Positions 16,543 to 26,211 of a stretch of 64,000 bases of DNA are shown here, piece after piece (positions within the stretch are counted from its first letter, which is position 1; every line of letters starts with the position of its first letter). The notes beneath the pieces are model-generated. The model was not told the origin of the DNA. It was given only the letters and a program-made list of their open reading frames with translations, and did no database searches. Origin of the DNA: Palsa-1392 sp963819975 (GTDB lineage Bacteria; Verrucomicrobiota; Verrucomicrobiia; Chthoniobacterales; UBA10450); the NCBI GenBank assembly GCA_963819975.1, contig CAWFYE010000011.1, positions 1 to 64,000 of the forward strand, read 5' to 3'. The translations under genes and the position numbers were made by a program.

Positions 16543-16773
16543 GGGAATCCGGTGTTCCGAAAAAGGGGGCGCGCTGACAAGAAGAAAATTGTGAGACGCT
16601 GCCTGTGCCGGATGGGCGGACGATGCGGGAGGGTGAAGCGGCGCACTATCCCGCGGAAGCGACGGCCCGCCTCCCTCCAGGGCTGGACGCTTGTCTTCGC
16701 CGGCCGGACAACGGATTTCACCACGGCCGGCTTGCCGGAGAGGGTTCTGAATGGGATAAACACCGTTCGCATT

Positions 16774-19029
16774 ATGACTCCGGTTAAAGTTTGGCTCGGT
16801 TATCCTTATCCTCTCGGCGCCACCTGGCTCGGGAACGGCGTGAACTTCGCCATCTTTTCCGAGGTCGCTGCCTCGGTCGATCTCTGCCTCTTCGATTCGC
16901 ACGATGCTCGGCAGGAAAATATCCGCATCCCGATGACCGAGCATACCGATCAAGTCTGGCATATTTTCTTGCCCGACGTCCGGCCTGGGCAACTCTACGG
17001 TTTCCGCGTTTTCGGGCCCTACGATCCGGATCGCGGGATGCGATTTAACAGCTCGAAGCTGCTCCTCGATCCGTATGCGAAGGCGATCTCGGGCCGGATC
17101 AATTGGGCGGACGAGATGTTTGGCTATGTCGTCGGCGAGGAAGCCGAGGATATGGCGCGCGATTTCCGCGACGATGCATGGGGAATGCCGAAGGCGGTCG
17201 TGATCGACAACGCTTTTGACTGGGGCGGCGACCAACTGCCGCGCATCCCGCTGCACAGCACGATCATCTACGAGATGCACACCAAGGGCTTCACGAAGCT
17301 GAACGAGAGGCTGCCGGAGGAACTGCGTGGGACCTACGCGGGCGTCGGCCATGAAGCATCGATCTCATACTTGAAAGAACTCGGGATTACCGCAGTCGAG
17401 CTCCTGCCGGTCCATCATCATGTGAACGACAAGGCGCTGGTCGATCGCGGCCTAACGAATTATTGGGGATACAACACGATCGGATTTTTCGCTCCCGATC
17501 CCAAGTTTTCCTCCAGCGGCGCGACCGGCGGCCAGGTGACGGAGTTCAAGAGCATGGTGCGCAATCTGCACGCCGCCGGGATCGAAGTCATCCTCGACGT
17601 AGTTTACAATCACACCGCGGAGGGCAACCACCTCGGCCCGACTCTCTGCTTCCGCGGGATCGACAACCAGGCCTATTACCGCCTGATGCCGGAAGATCCG
17701 CGCTTCTACCTCGACTTCACCGGGACCGGCAACACTTTCAATCTCCTCCATCCGCGCACGCTCCAGCTCGTGATGGACAGCCTGCGCTATTGGGTAATCG
17801 ACATGCACGTCGACGGTTTCCGGTTCGATCTCGCCTCGACCCTGGCGCGCGATGCGAACGGAGTGAACAAGCTGCACGCCTTTTTCGAGATCATTCACCA
17901 GGACCCGGTCATTTCGCAGGTGAAGTTGATCGCTGAACCCTGGGACGTGGGCGAAGGCGGTTACCAGGTCGGCAATTTCCCTGTCCTCTGGGCGGAGTGG
18001 AACGGGAAGTATCGCGACAGTGTGCGCAGTTTCTGGAAAGGCGACGAAGGGAAGATCGGCGAGCTGGCCTATCGCCTGACGGGAAGTCCCGACCTCTACC
18101 AGCACAGCGGTCGACGCCCCTACGCGAGCATCAATTTCATCACCGCGCACGATGGGTTCACCCTTAACGATCTCGTCAGCTACAACGAAAAGCACAACGA
18201 GGCGAACGGCGAAGACAATCGCGACGGCGACAATAACAATCATTCCTGGAATCACGGAATGGAAGGGCCGAGCAACGATCCCGAGATCAAGCAACTGCGC
18301 CTGCAACAGCGCCGCAATTTTCTCACCACCCTCTTCCTTTCCCAAGGCGTCCCGATGCTGACCGCGGGCGATGAATGGGCCCGGACCCAGCAGGGGAACA
18401 ACAACGCCTATTGCCAGGACAACGAAATCAGCTGGCTGAACTGGAATCTGGACGACGACCAGAAAGCGCTCTTTGAATTCACCAAGCGCCTGATCCAACT
18501 CCGGCACGATCATCCGGTGTTCCGACGTCCGAAGTTTTTTCAGGGCCGCCGAATCCGCGGCTCGGAAATTCGCGACGTCATGTGGTTCAACCCGGGTGGC
18601 AACGAGATGACTGACGACGAATGGAATTCGCCTTTCGTCCGCTGTCTCGGAATGCTCCTGAGCGGCGACACCATCGATGTCCAAACTTTTGAAGGCGAAC
18701 CGATCCGCGACGACACCTTTCTGCTTTTGATCAATGCGCATCATGAGCCGCTGCAATTCGTCCTGCCCGGCCAGAAGGCCGTCGAATGGCAACTCGTTCT
18801 CGACACTGCCTCGGCCGACGGTTTTTCTCAGGACGCGAAAAAGTATGTCTCCGGCGATGAAGCCGAGATCAAGGAACGCGCCACCATGCTGCTCAAGCTC
18901 GTGACCGGCTCGACCGCGCAGGCCCGCCACGAGTCGTGGAAAAAACGGCAGTTCTCCGCGCCCCACAATGGCGAACCCAAGCCGGAGAAAACAGAGGAAA
19001 AACCCGAAGCAGCGCCCGCGAAAGAATGA
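16774..19029 (+). CDS. glgX: glycogen debranching enzyme GlgX
   Basis: This 751-aa GH13 enzyme starts at ATG 16774 (MTPVKVWLGYPYPLGATW). An N-terminal CBM48-type domain (GNGVNFAIFSEVAASVDLCLFD) is followed by the TIM barrel with the four conserved regions: DVVYNHT, VDGFRFDLAS (nucleophile Asp), IAEPWD (acid/base Glu) and FITAHDGFTL. The family hydrolyses alpha-1,6 branches of phosphorylase-limit glycogen. The C-terminus has a charged Lys/Glu/Pro tail (KPEKTEEKPEAAPAKE). It is divergent from intI across about 230 bases and carries one 9-mer at 17450, read as Gly-Leu-Thr. Confidence 0.93.
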   Translation: MTPVKVWLGYPYPLGATWLGNGVNFAIFSEVAASVDLCLFDSHDARQENIRIPMTEHTDQVWHIFLPDVRPGQLYGFRVFGPYDPDRGMRFNSSKLLLDPYAKAISGRINWADEMFGYVVGEEAEDMARDFRDDAWGMPKAVVIDNAFDWGGDQLPRIPLHSTIIYEMHTKGFTKLNERLPEELRGTYAGVGHEASISYLKELGITAVELLPVHHHVNDKALVDRGLTNYWGYNTIGFFAPDPKFSSSGATGGQVTEFKSMVRNLHAAGIEVILDVVYNHTAEGNHLGPTLCFRGIDNQAYYRLMPEDPRFYLDFTGTGNTFNLLHPRTLQLVMDSLRYWVIDMHVDGFRFDLASTLARDANGVNKLHAFFEIIHQDPVISQVKLIAEPWDVGEGGYQVGNFPVLWAEWNGKYRDSVRSFWKGDEGKIGELAYRLTGSPDLYQHSGRRPYASINFITAHDGFTLNDLVSYNEKHNEANGEDNRDGDNNNHSWNHGMEGPSNDPEIKQLRLQQRRNFLTTLFLSQGVPMLTAGDEWARTQQGNNNAYCQDNEISWLNWNLDDDQKALFEFTKRLIQLRHDHPVFRRPKFFQGRRIRGSEIRDVMWFNPGGNEMTDDEWNSPFVRCLGMLLSGDTIDVQTFEGEPIRDDTFLLLINAHHEPLQFVLPGQKAVEWQLVLDTASADGFSQDAKKYVSGDEAEIKERATMLLKLVTGSTAQARHESWKKRQFSAPHNGEPKPEKTEEKPEAAPAKE

Positions 19030-19071
19030 ACGCGAAGTGCACACCGTGCACGATCTTATTATGATAAACTC

Positions 19072-19533
19072 ATGACACCGACTTCACTCATCGTTGTCGC
19101 CGATCGCGGCGGAATTAAAGCGTACCGGGTCAACCAAACCCCGACCCGCGGAGCCAGTCTGCAACTCGTGCAGGCCTTTGATATCACCGACGCCCATGGG
19201 CGCTATGACGACAAACTGACGGACCAGGCCGGGCGTTTCCCAGTCGGCGACGGCAACGGCCGTCACGCCAACGCGATTGCGGAACGGACCGCGCTCGAAA
19301 CGGAAAACGATCGCCGAATCTGCAAACAGCTTGCGGAACACATCGCCGAGGTGGTGAAACGCGAAGCGGCCGAGGGCTGGTCATTTGCCGCGCCCTCTTC
19401 GATTCACTCCAGCGTGGCCGAGTTATTGCCCGCCTCGCTCCGAAATCGCGTCGTCGAATATGTAAAGTCCGACCTGGTCAAAACCGAGCCGGCGAAGTTG
19501 TCGACTCATTTCCGGTCGCTTCAACCGCTCTGA
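19072..19533 (+). CDS. host-attachment/eRF1-like family protein
   Basis: This 153-aa soluble protein contains TSLIVVADRGGIKAYRVNQ, a DKLTDQAGRFPVGDG spacer, RRICKQLAEHIAEVV and FAAPSSIHSSVAELL. The order matches the small family annotated as 'required for attachment to host cells', an eRF1-like fold of uncertain role. It lies 42 bases after glgX and 20 bases before the hibernation factor, so the three may share transcripts. A stress or translation link fits the latter neighbour but is inference. Confidence 0.75.
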   Translation: MTPTSLIVVADRGGIKAYRVNQTPTRGASLQLVQAFDITDAHGRYDDKLTDQAGRFPVGDGNGRHANAIAERTALETENDRRICKQLAEHIAEVVKREAAEGWSFAAPSSIHSSVAELLPASLRNRVVEYVKSDLVKTEPAKLSTHFRSLQPL

Positions 19534-19553
19534 TTTCTGCGGTATAGTCAGGC

Positions 19554-19886
19554 ATGCAACTACCGGTGGAAATTTCGTATCGGGGAGTCGAGAAATCCGA
19601 TCAACTAGAGCAGCTTATTCGGGACAAGGCCGCGCGCCTTGACCGGTTCTGCGATCACATCAGTCGTTGCGACATCGTGGTCGAGCAACCGAATCACGCC
19701 CAACATTCCGGGAATCCATTCCGGGTACGCATCGATGTCACCGTCCCGCCCGGCCACGAGCTGGTCGCAGATGAAAAGCAGGGCGCGCACGAAATGCACG
19801 AGCCGCTCAGCAAAGTGATCAATGACGCCTTCAAGACGATGGAGCGGCAGCTCAAGACGCTCGTCGAACGACAGCGGCACGAGTAA
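19554..19886 (+). CDS. ribosome hibernation promoting factor (HPF/RaiA-like)
   Basis: This 110-aa short HPF-type protein has PVEISYRGVEKSDQLEQLIRDKAARLDRFCDHISRCDIVVEQP, FRVRIDVTVPPGHELVADE and DAFKTMERQLKTLVE. This is the S30AE/RaiA fold that binds the ribosomal A/P region and silences ribosomes in stationary phase. It lacks the C-terminal dimerisation domain of long HPF. A weak AT-rich stretch upstream is the only regulatory hint. Confidence 0.85.
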   Translation: MQLPVEISYRGVEKSDQLEQLIRDKAARLDRFCDHISRCDIVVEQPNHAQHSGNPFRVRIDVTVPPGHELVADEKQGAHEMHEPLSKVINDAFKTMERQLKTLVERQRHE

Positions 19887-20114
19887 TTTCTGAACCCTTT
19901 CGGGCCTTCGCCTAAGGCCATTTGGCTCGCATGACGAGCCCCTCATTCAGCGCGTACAAGAGCCTCCTCAAGAACGGCTTGCCCCGCTCGCTCGAGAACG
20001 GCAAAGCCTGCCCCAAGGCGGCATGACCATTGCTGTTCTTATCATATCAAAACCCAGCACAATACCCTTCGCATCGGCTTCGGTTTCGCCGCCCTCCTGC
20101 TTTGCGCGGCCCTC

Positions 20115-21854
20115 TTGCTTCATGCGCCATCCGCTTCTGCCGGCACCGAACCGACCGAACTCTATGCCGATGCGGCCGACGGCACTGAGCTTCACTGGAT
20201 TGTGTTCACTCCGGACGGAGAAGGGCCCTGGCCCGCTGTCCTCGTGATTCATGGCGGCAATTTTGTAGGCGGCACGCCGACCAGCTCGCCAGAGATGACC
20301 AACTGCGCTCGCGACCTGGCCGCGGCCGGGTTTCTCGCCCTCGCGATCGAATATCGTCTCGCACCACCGGGATTCCTTCCCGACCAGGTGACCGATGGTC
20401 GCTTCCCCGACCAATCGGACGACGTCAAACTCGCGGTTCTCGCCGCCCGTAACGATCCTCGCTGCAACGGGCAGGTTGGCTCGGTCGGAGGTTCGGCCGG
20501 CGGTTATCAGACCGCATTTGTTGCCGGCACTGGAACCATTGGCCAGGACCGGATCGACGTCGGAGTGAGCCTGTCCGGCTCCTACGATCTAGCCGATTTC
20601 AGTCCCGATCCCGGACTTACCGAATTCATCGGTATCGTTACAAATTACGTTGGGGTCTCGGAGTTCGACACCGAAGCGCTGCGCGCCGCTTCGCCGGCTT
20701 ATCTGGCCGATGCTGACACCGCTCCGCTTTTCCTCGTTCACTCCGAGGGCGATCCGATGCCCTTCAGCCAACAGGGCGACATGACCTCGGCCCTCGATGC
20801 GTTGGGGGTGATAAACTACCAGGCTGTCACCTTGCCGGGATATGCCCACTCATTTTCGAATTGGCCGGCCATCAAAGACGACGGGATCGCCTTCCTCGCT
20901 GACGGCTTTGCCGGCGTTCTTCCGCCTCCGCCCCCGACGCCTACACCGAGCCCGTCCCCGAGCGCCACTCCCACAGCAACGCCAAGGCCCTCACCCACTG
21001 CGACACCTACCGCCACACCAAGCGCAACGCCCGATCCAACCGCCTCTCCGACTCCCCCGGCAGACACGGTTCCCACTCCGTCAAAAATTTTGCTGAACGT
21101 CTCCACCCGCGTGCGCGTGCAGAGCGGGACGGCGGTCATGATCGGCGGCTTTATCGTCACCGGTGAGCTGGAGAAAAAAGTGGTCCTGCGCGCGATCGGG
21201 CCTTCCCTTCAGGACTCGGGCGTGATCGACGCGCTAAGCGATCCGGTTCTTGAACTCTATGACTCTACCGGCGCGCTCGTCGGGCAAAATGACAATTGTT
21301 CGTCCCTCGATCCCGCCAGCATTCCGGCCGGATTTCGACCCGTCGATGACCATGAATCGCTCCTCTCGGTGACGTTGCCGCAGGGAAGCTATACCGCCGT
21401 CCTGCGGGGGGCGAATGGCGCCACCGGCGTCGGGCTGATCGAACTTTACGACCTTGATCCGGTCAGTTCGAAAATCAGCAATATCTCGACTCGCGGTCAG
21501 GTCGGTTCCGGCGGCGACGCCATGATCGGCGGATTCATCATCGGCGGCGATGACCCGACGACCGTGATCGTGCGCGCCGTCGGCCCTTCCCTCGCCGCGA
21601 GCAATATTGCCAACGCATTGGCGGATCCTGCGCTCGAGCTCTTCGACAGCGAAGGCTCACTCATCTTTTCGAATGACAACTGGCGCTCCACCCAGGCTGA
21701 ACAAATCATCGCGACCGGCCTTGCCCCGGCCGATGATCGGGAATCAGCGATCGTCGCCACACTCCTACCCGGCAGCTACACCGCGCTGGTGCGCGACGCC
21801 ACTTCCGAGCAAGGCATTGCGCTGGTCGAGGTCTACAACCTGACCACGGATTGA
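20115..21854 (+). CDS. secreted alpha/beta-hydrolase with IGGF repeats
   Basis: Three parts are visible. (1) An alpha/beta-hydrolase: oxyanion loop VLVIHGGNFVGG, nucleophile VGGSAGGYQ, acid region VHSEGDPMPF, and a late His in LPGYAHSF. (2) A Pro/Thr/Ser linker (about residues 272-318). (3) Two copies of a repeat with NVSTRVRVQSGTAVMIGGFI, VLRAIGPSL, DPVLELYDS and GSYTAVLRGANG, a module frequent in secreted verrucomicrobial proteins. The listed start is TTG 20115, but a clear signal peptide (LRIGFGFAALLLCAALLLHAPSASA region) begins earlier in the same frame without a standard start. The ATG at 20023 is in another frame, so a one-base loss near the AAAA at 20048-20051 is likely. A 31-codon frame (19931-20026) overlaps that ATG. 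Confidence 0.8.
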   Translation: MLHAPSASAGTEPTELYADAADGTELHWIVFTPDGEGPWPAVLVIHGGNFVGGTPTSSPEMTNCARDLAAAGFLALAIEYRLAPPGFLPDQVTDGRFPDQSDDVKLAVLAARNDPRCNGQVGSVGGSAGGYQTAFVAGTGTIGQDRIDVGVSLSGSYDLADFSPDPGLTEFIGIVTNYVGVSEFDTEALRAASPAYLADADTAPLFLVHSEGDPMPFSQQGDMTSALDALGVINYQAVTLPGYAHSFSNWPAIKDDGIAFLADGFAGVLPPPPPTPTPSPSPSATPTATPRPSPTATPTATPSATPDPTASPTPPADTVPTPSKILLNVSTRVRVQSGTAVMIGGFIVTGELEKKVVLRAIGPSLQDSGVIDALSDPVLELYDSTGALVGQNDNCSSLDPASIPAGFRPVDDHESLLSVTLPQGSYTAVLRGANGATGVGLIELYDLDPVSSKISNISTRGQVGSGGDAMIGGFIIGGDDPTTVIVRAVGPSLAASNIANALADPALELFDSEGSLIFSNDNWRSTQAEQIIATGLAPADDRESAIVATLLPGSYTALVRDATSEQGIALVEVYNLTTD

Positions 21855-21870
21855 CGCACCGAAGTCCGCC

Positions 21871-22308
21871 TCAGGCGCCGTAGGACTTGCTGAATTTCTT
21901 CTTCGATTCTGATTCCGGCGCAGAGACTGAGGACGCGTCGTTAGGCACATCGGCCGGAGCGTCTGCGGCCGCCGGGGCAGGCTCGGAGGCCGCTTCTGGA
22001 GATGGCGAGGCTGCTCCGGATGGGTGACCGGCTTGCGAGGCTTCGACAAAAGCCATCTGCAAACTGGAAAGTGCATTGCGCAAAACGGTCGATTCCTCGT
22101 TCGTCAGGTTGCCGCGCGTCTTTTCCTGGATCATGACCAGTTGATCGATAAACATCCGCGCGACTTCCAGGTTCACTTCTGCCTGGCCGGTCTGCGGGTT
22201 TGGGATTTGCCCGAGGAAAAGAGCGGCGTTCTGGGCCTGCATCATGACGAATTCGATGAAACGCTGGGTCATTTCGCCGGACTGAGTGGTGGTTTGTACT
22301 TCGGCCAT
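21871..22308 (-). CDS. DUF1844 domain protein
   Basis: This 145-aa protein has the DUF1844 core at residues 12-90: MTQRFIEFVMMQAQNAALFLGQIPNP, NLEVARMFIDQLVMIQEKTRGNL and LRNALSSLQMAFVEA. The remaining third is an Ala/Pro/Glu-rich disordered tail ending in KKKFSKSYGA. The function is unknown; the family is widespread in Acidobacteria and Verrucomicrobiota. One 9-mer copy (21938) falls in the tail, read as Pro-Asn-Asp. Confidence 0.85.
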   Translation of the reverse strand: MAEVQTTTQSGEMTQRFIEFVMMQAQNAALFLGQIPNPQTGQAEVNLEVARMFIDQLVMIQEKTRGNLTNEESTVLRNALSSLQMAFVEASQAGHPSGAASPSPEAASEPAPAAADAPADVPNDASSVSAPESESKKKFSKSYGA

Positions 22309-22347
22309 AGGATTTGTGCTGGTTGAATGTTTCCGATTGAGCGGCGA

Positions 22348-24954
22348 CTAAAGCTTAGGCGCGGGGCGAACCGTTGCCATGACATAAGGTTGCTGAAAAT
22401 ATTCCGCCGCCACCCGCCGAATGTCATCCGGGGTGATCATTTCGATCTCAGCTTCCAGTTTTTTATAATGATCGAAACCGAGTCCGTAGAGTTCGTCGAG
22501 CGCCGCCATGTAGCCAAAAGAATCGTTGCTTTGATTGGCGATTCGTTGCTGCCCAATCAGTTTCTTCTTTGCTCGGCTCAGTTCGTCGTTCGTTAGCCCG
22601 GTCGCGGCCAGTTTGGCGATCTCGTCGAGCAGCGCGGCCTTGACCGGCTCGAGCTTGCCCGGATCGGTCCCGAGATAAAAAGCGAAAAGCCCGGAAACCA
22701 GCCCCTGCATCTGGCTCGCGCCAACATAATAGGCCAGTCCCATCTCTTCCCTGATACGGACGAAAAAACGCGAGCCAAGATCGCTGCTCGCCTCGTCGAT
22801 CAATTCCAGCGCGTAACGATCGGGACTGAACATGTCGGCCCCGCGATAGCCCACCATCAGGACTGCCTGAGCCTTTTCCTTTAATTCTTCCACCGCCACC
22901 GTTTTCAGAAGCACCGGAGCGGGCGCGCTCTGCTGGAGAGCAAGCTCGCCTTCTTTCATCCCGGCGAGCATTTGCTCGAACAGTTCCCGTACCTCGCCGG
23001 CATTGACGTTCCCAAAAACCGAGATGACGCCATTTTTCGCCACCACGTAACGATCGCGAAACGCGAGTAGATCTTTTTGTGTAAGCCGACCGACCGAATC
23101 CGCCGAACCCTTCCCACGAAGCGCGTAAGGGTGCTCGCCAAAGAGCGCTCCGCGCAAAATGTTGCGCGCCACCGTCGTGAGCTGTTCCTCGTCGTCGCGG
23201 ATCCGGGCCAGTTGCACTTCCTTTTCCCGCGCCACGGCCTTCTCCGGCATGGTCGCGTGAAGCAGGATGTCGCCTAACAATTCCGCGCCGAGCCGCAAAT
23301 CCGGCCTCGTCACATCGAGCGAAATGCTGAAGCTGTTATTGCCCGCGTCGCTCCCGAGGTTCCCGCCAACTGCTTCGATTGTGTCCGCAATCTGCTCGGC
23401 GGTGCGCGTCGCCGTGCCTTTCACGATCACCTTCGCCATCAACCGCGTGATTCCATTCGTGGCCCGCGTCTCGGCCAACAAACCGCCGCGGAAAGTCGCC
23501 ACCATCGAGACGAGCGGGAGGCGCGAATCTTCCCTCACGAGAAGCCGAAGCCCATTGGAAAGCTCAAACTTTTCCACCTCGCCGGCCGAGACCGCGATCG
23601 CCTCGGTCGCCTTGGCGGCGAGCGTGCCGCGCGGGTTTAACGAGACGACCGTCAGATTATCCTCCACCAGGTAGCGCCGCGCGACTCGCTGGATGTCCTC
23701 GAGCGCGACCTTCTGCATGGCTTCCAGGTAATCTCGAGTGAAATTAAGATTGCGGGTCACGAACCAGTTCGAGCCCAGATCGGAGGCCTGCCCGCGCATC
23801 GTGGTCAGCGTGCCTAACGAATGGCCAAGCGATATCTTTTTCGCCTTCGCGAGCTCGGCCACGGTCACGCCCGCCTCCTGTAACTCGGCGATTATCGCGA
23901 GAATCATGCGCTCCGCATCCACCCGATTTTCCGGCTCAAGAGTCGCGTCGATCCCGAGCAATCCAGGATCGCCGGGGGTGTAGGAAAATGCCGAGATTCC
24001 AAAAACCAGGCCCGCTTCTTCGCGCACCCGCCGGTAGAGCCGCGAACTGCGCCCGTCGCCGAGAATGGTCGAGAGCAGATCAAGCGCCGGCACATCGGGA
24101 TGCGTGATCTCGGGCACGTGCCAGGCGAGCGCGAGCCGGGTCAGCTCGGTCGGGAATTCTTCGTTTACCTCACGCCGCCCCTGCTGCGCCGGCTCCGGCG
24201 CGATATAAGGCGGAGGGAGCGAGCGCGCCGGATAAGCGGCAAAATATTCTTCGAGCTGGGCATAAACTTCGTCCGCATCGACGTCGCCTGCGACGACAAA
24301 GGTGATATTGTTAGGCACGTAGCGCGTTCGGTAATATTCCAGCACGTCTTGTTGCGTGAGCTGATCGAAAATCTGGATCTCGCCGATGACCGGGAGACGA
24401 TACGGGTGCCGCTGGTAGGCGGTCTTGAACATGAGCTGCCCCATCATTCGGTCGGGATCGTCGGAGCACATCGCAAACTCGCGCCGGATGACCTCCTGTT
24501 CTTTGCCGTATTCCTCTACCGGAAGAGTCGAGTTCATCGTCGCGTCGGCCAGGATGTCGAGCGCCTTCGCGATCCCTTCGCGTGGGACATCGATCCAGTA
24601 CACGGTCCGGTCAAAGGAGGTGTAGGCGTTGATGTAGCCGCCCTCGTCCTGCACACTTTGCGCGATCGCATTGGTCGAGCGGGTCTTGGTGCCCTTGAAA
24701 AGCATGTGCTCAAGAATGTGCGAGAGGCCCGCCCCGAGGTGGCGGCCTTCGTGGATGCTCCCCGTTCCGCACCAGGCCTGCACGCTCGCGACCGGCGCGC
24801 TCCGGTCGGTCTGGACAATGATCGTTAGGCCGTTAGGCAGAGTCCATTTCTGCGCCGTCACCGGCGGAAAGGTGATGGCAGCGGAGTTTCCAGGCGGGGT
24901 GGTCTGGAGTCGGGTCGTGGTCAGCATGGCAGGAAATTCGAACGGGAGGCGCAA
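22348..24954 (-). CDS. M16-family zinc protease, double-domain
   Basis: This 868-aa protein is two M16 peptidase halves in tandem. The N-terminal half carries the inverted zinc motif HILEH (residues 79-83) and the downstream Glu in EVIRREFAMCSDDP. The second half (from about residue 450, LSNGLRLLVREDSRLPLVSM) has lost the HxxEH site and is presumably the structural partner, as in pitrilysin-type enzymes. It degrades short peptides, probably periplasmic or cytosolic; no signal peptide is evident. The start may be 24927 (MLTTTRLQ). Exact 9-mers occur at 23812 and 24822. Confidence 0.9.
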   Translation of the reverse strand: MRLPFEFPAMLTTTRLQTTPPGNSAAITFPPVTAQKWTLPNGLTIIVQTDRSAPVASVQAWCGTGSIHEGRHLGAGLSHILEHMLFKGTKTRSTNAIAQSVQDEGGYINAYTSFDRTVYWIDVPREGIAKALDILADATMNSTLPVEEYGKEQEVIRREFAMCSDDPDRMMGQLMFKTAYQRHPYRLPVIGEIQIFDQLTQQDVLEYYRTRYVPNNITFVVAGDVDADEVYAQLEEYFAAYPARSLPPPYIAPEPAQQGRREVNEEFPTELTRLALAWHVPEITHPDVPALDLLSTILGDGRSSRLYRRVREEAGLVFGISAFSYTPGDPGLLGIDATLEPENRVDAERMILAIIAELQEAGVTVAELAKAKKISLGHSLGTLTTMRGQASDLGSNWFVTRNLNFTRDYLEAMQKVALEDIQRVARRYLVEDNLTVVSLNPRGTLAAKATEAIAVSAGEVEKFELSNGLRLLVREDSRLPLVSMVATFRGGLLAETRATNGITRLMAKVIVKGTATRTAEQIADTIEAVGGNLGSDAGNNSFSISLDVTRPDLRLGAELLGDILLHATMPEKAVAREKEVQLARIRDDEEQLTTVARNILRGALFGEHPYALRGKGSADSVGRLTQKDLLAFRDRYVVAKNGVISVFGNVNAGEVRELFEQMLAGMKEGELALQQSAPAPVLLKTVAVEELKEKAQAVLMVGYRGADMFSPDRYALELIDEASSDLGSRFFVRIREEMGLAYYVGASQMQGLVSGLFAFYLGTDPGKLEPVKAALLDEIAKLAATGLTNDELSRAKKKLIGQQRIANQSNDSFGYMAALDELYGLGFDHYKKLEAEIEMITPDDIRRVAAEYFQQPYVMATVRPAPKL

Positions 24955-24964
24955 GCCGCTCCGT

Positions 24965-25402
24965 TCATGAAACTTTCGGCGCGGGCAGAGCGGGCGGCAA
25001 CTTCGCCGGCGGGCGCTCGTTCGCGGGCAGGAACGGTTTCACAAAAGCGTCGTGGAAGGTGTAAACCGACTTGAAATCATCGAGTGAATCCTGCTCCGTC
25101 TTTCCGAAAATCCCGGCCCCGATGAGGTTGAAAACCATCTCCCCGATATCCTCGCAGCGCTCGACGCCCCAATAGGAAAACACGGTCAGCGCCATCGGGC
25201 CAAATTCCTTCAGTGCATAAAGCCGCACCCCTTCCAGCAACTCCGGGCCGGCCACGTGACGGACCGCGGCGCCCTTTGATTTTTTCTGCTGCTTGGTGGT
25301 GTAATCGAGCGCGTCACGCAAAAACACGTAGGCGTCACGGTGATAACGCTGGTCAGTCGCGACGATGGAATCGAGCGCTTCGGCAAATCCAATTTTCTGC
25401 AT
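24965..25402 (-). CDS. Minf_1886 family protein
   Basis: The start is placed at MQKIGFAEALDSIVATDQRYHRDAYVFLRDALDYT. The hydrophobic leader encoded from 25465 (MLTSRLLIIIALALLL) is probably not translated, because it overlaps the divergent promoter region. The rest, VRHVAGPELLEGVRLYALKEFGPMALTVFSYWGV and EMVFNLIGAGIFGKTEQDSLDDF, matches the Minf_1886 family, named after a Methylacidiphilum (Verrucomicrobiota) gene and of unknown function. This is one of the better taxonomic hints in the window. Confidence 0.8.
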   Translation of the reverse strand: MQKIGFAEALDSIVATDQRYHRDAYVFLRDALDYTTKQQKKSKGAAVRHVAGPELLEGVRLYALKEFGPMALTVFSYWGVERCEDIGEMVFNLIGAGIFGKTEQDSLDDFKSVYTFHDAFVKPFLPANERPPAKLPPALPAPKVS

Positions 25403-25482
25403 GGCAAGGGAGCTGCTCAGGAGGAGAGCGAGCGCTATGATAATCAGCAACCGCGAGGTGAGCAAATGGCGTAGGGTCTGAT

Positions 25483-26211
25483 ATGTGGCAGGCCCTCGTC
25501 TGCTTCCTTTGCGCCCTGCTCACGACCGCAGCGCCGGCCAACGATCGCGCCCTCGACGCCAGTGCTCAGCGTGAACAACTGCGGCACGAAAGGTTCCTCC
25601 AGGAACATCCGGGATCGGCCGTGGCTCACGCCAGTTACGCGGAATTTTTGTCCGAAGAGAACAATCTCCGGGCCGCTATCGCCCACTGGCGCACGGCGCA
25701 ACAGCTCGCGCCCGGCAACGCCGCGATCGCGAACGCCTTGGGCGGCGCTTATCTCCGGATGGGAAAGGCCGCGGCCTCCGCAGCTGAGTTCGCCCGCGCC
25801 ATCGGGCTCGAGAGCGACAACGCCGCCTACCATTTCAATCTCGCCAACGTGGAGTTCATGCTCCGCCATGATTTGACGGTGGCCTGGAAAATAGAATTGC
25901 CCGACGTGCTCCGACTCTCTCTCGCCGAATTTCGCGAGGCGGCCCGGCTTTCGCCTAACGACATCGAATATGCCCGCGCCTATGCCGAGACCTTCTACGG
26001 CATACCCGACGCGAACTGGTCGGAGGCCGAAGCGGCCTGGAAACATGTCCTGTCTCTCTCGCCTCAGGGTGATTTCGTCTACCTCCAACTCGCGCGGGTC
26101 AGCCTGAAGCGCGGCGACGCGGTGGGCGCACGCCAGTTTTTGGCCAAAATCGTCGACGCCCGCCACGACGGGCTAAAGCACAAACTCCAGGCGCAGGCCG
26201 ATCGCCTGTAG
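25483..26211 (+). CDS. exported TPR-repeat protein
   Basis: The 242-aa product has a short signal peptide (MWQALVCFLCALLTTAAPAND) and several TPR units: RFLQEHPGSAVAHASYAEFL, IAHWRTAQQLAPGNAAIANALGGAYLRMG, AAEFARAIGLESDNAAYHFNLANVEFM and AEAAWKHVLSLSPQGDFVYLQLARV. It is likely a periplasmic scaffold. Its TAG stop (26209-26211) is inside the GTAG opening of the REP/BIME-like element that follows. The 26289 gene converges on it. Confidence 0.8.
   Translation: MWQALVCFLCALLTTAAPANDRALDASAQREQLRHERFLQEHPGSAVAHASYAEFLSEENNLRAAIAHWRTAQQLAPGNAAIANALGGAYLRMGKAAASAAEFARAIGLESDNAAYHFNLANVEFMLRHDLTVAWKIELPDVLRLSLAEFREAARLSPNDIEYARAYAETFYGIPDANWSEAEAAWKHVLSLSPQGDFVYLQLARVSLKRGDAVGARQFLAKIVDARHDGLKHKLQAQADRL

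Noticed and set aside
16543..17352. Upstream extension of the intI reading frame
   Set aside because: It is antisense to glgX and absent from other integron integrases, which start near MDSTTP-like leaders.
17452..19044. 530-aa minus-strand open frame opposite glgX
   Set aside because: It is the exact antisense of a well-conserved glgX and has no family motifs; long antisense frames are common at this GC content.
20930..21070. Pro/Thr/Ser codon repeat as an intergenic tandem repeat
   Set aside because: It is in frame within the esterase and forms the linker between the catalytic and IGGF parts.
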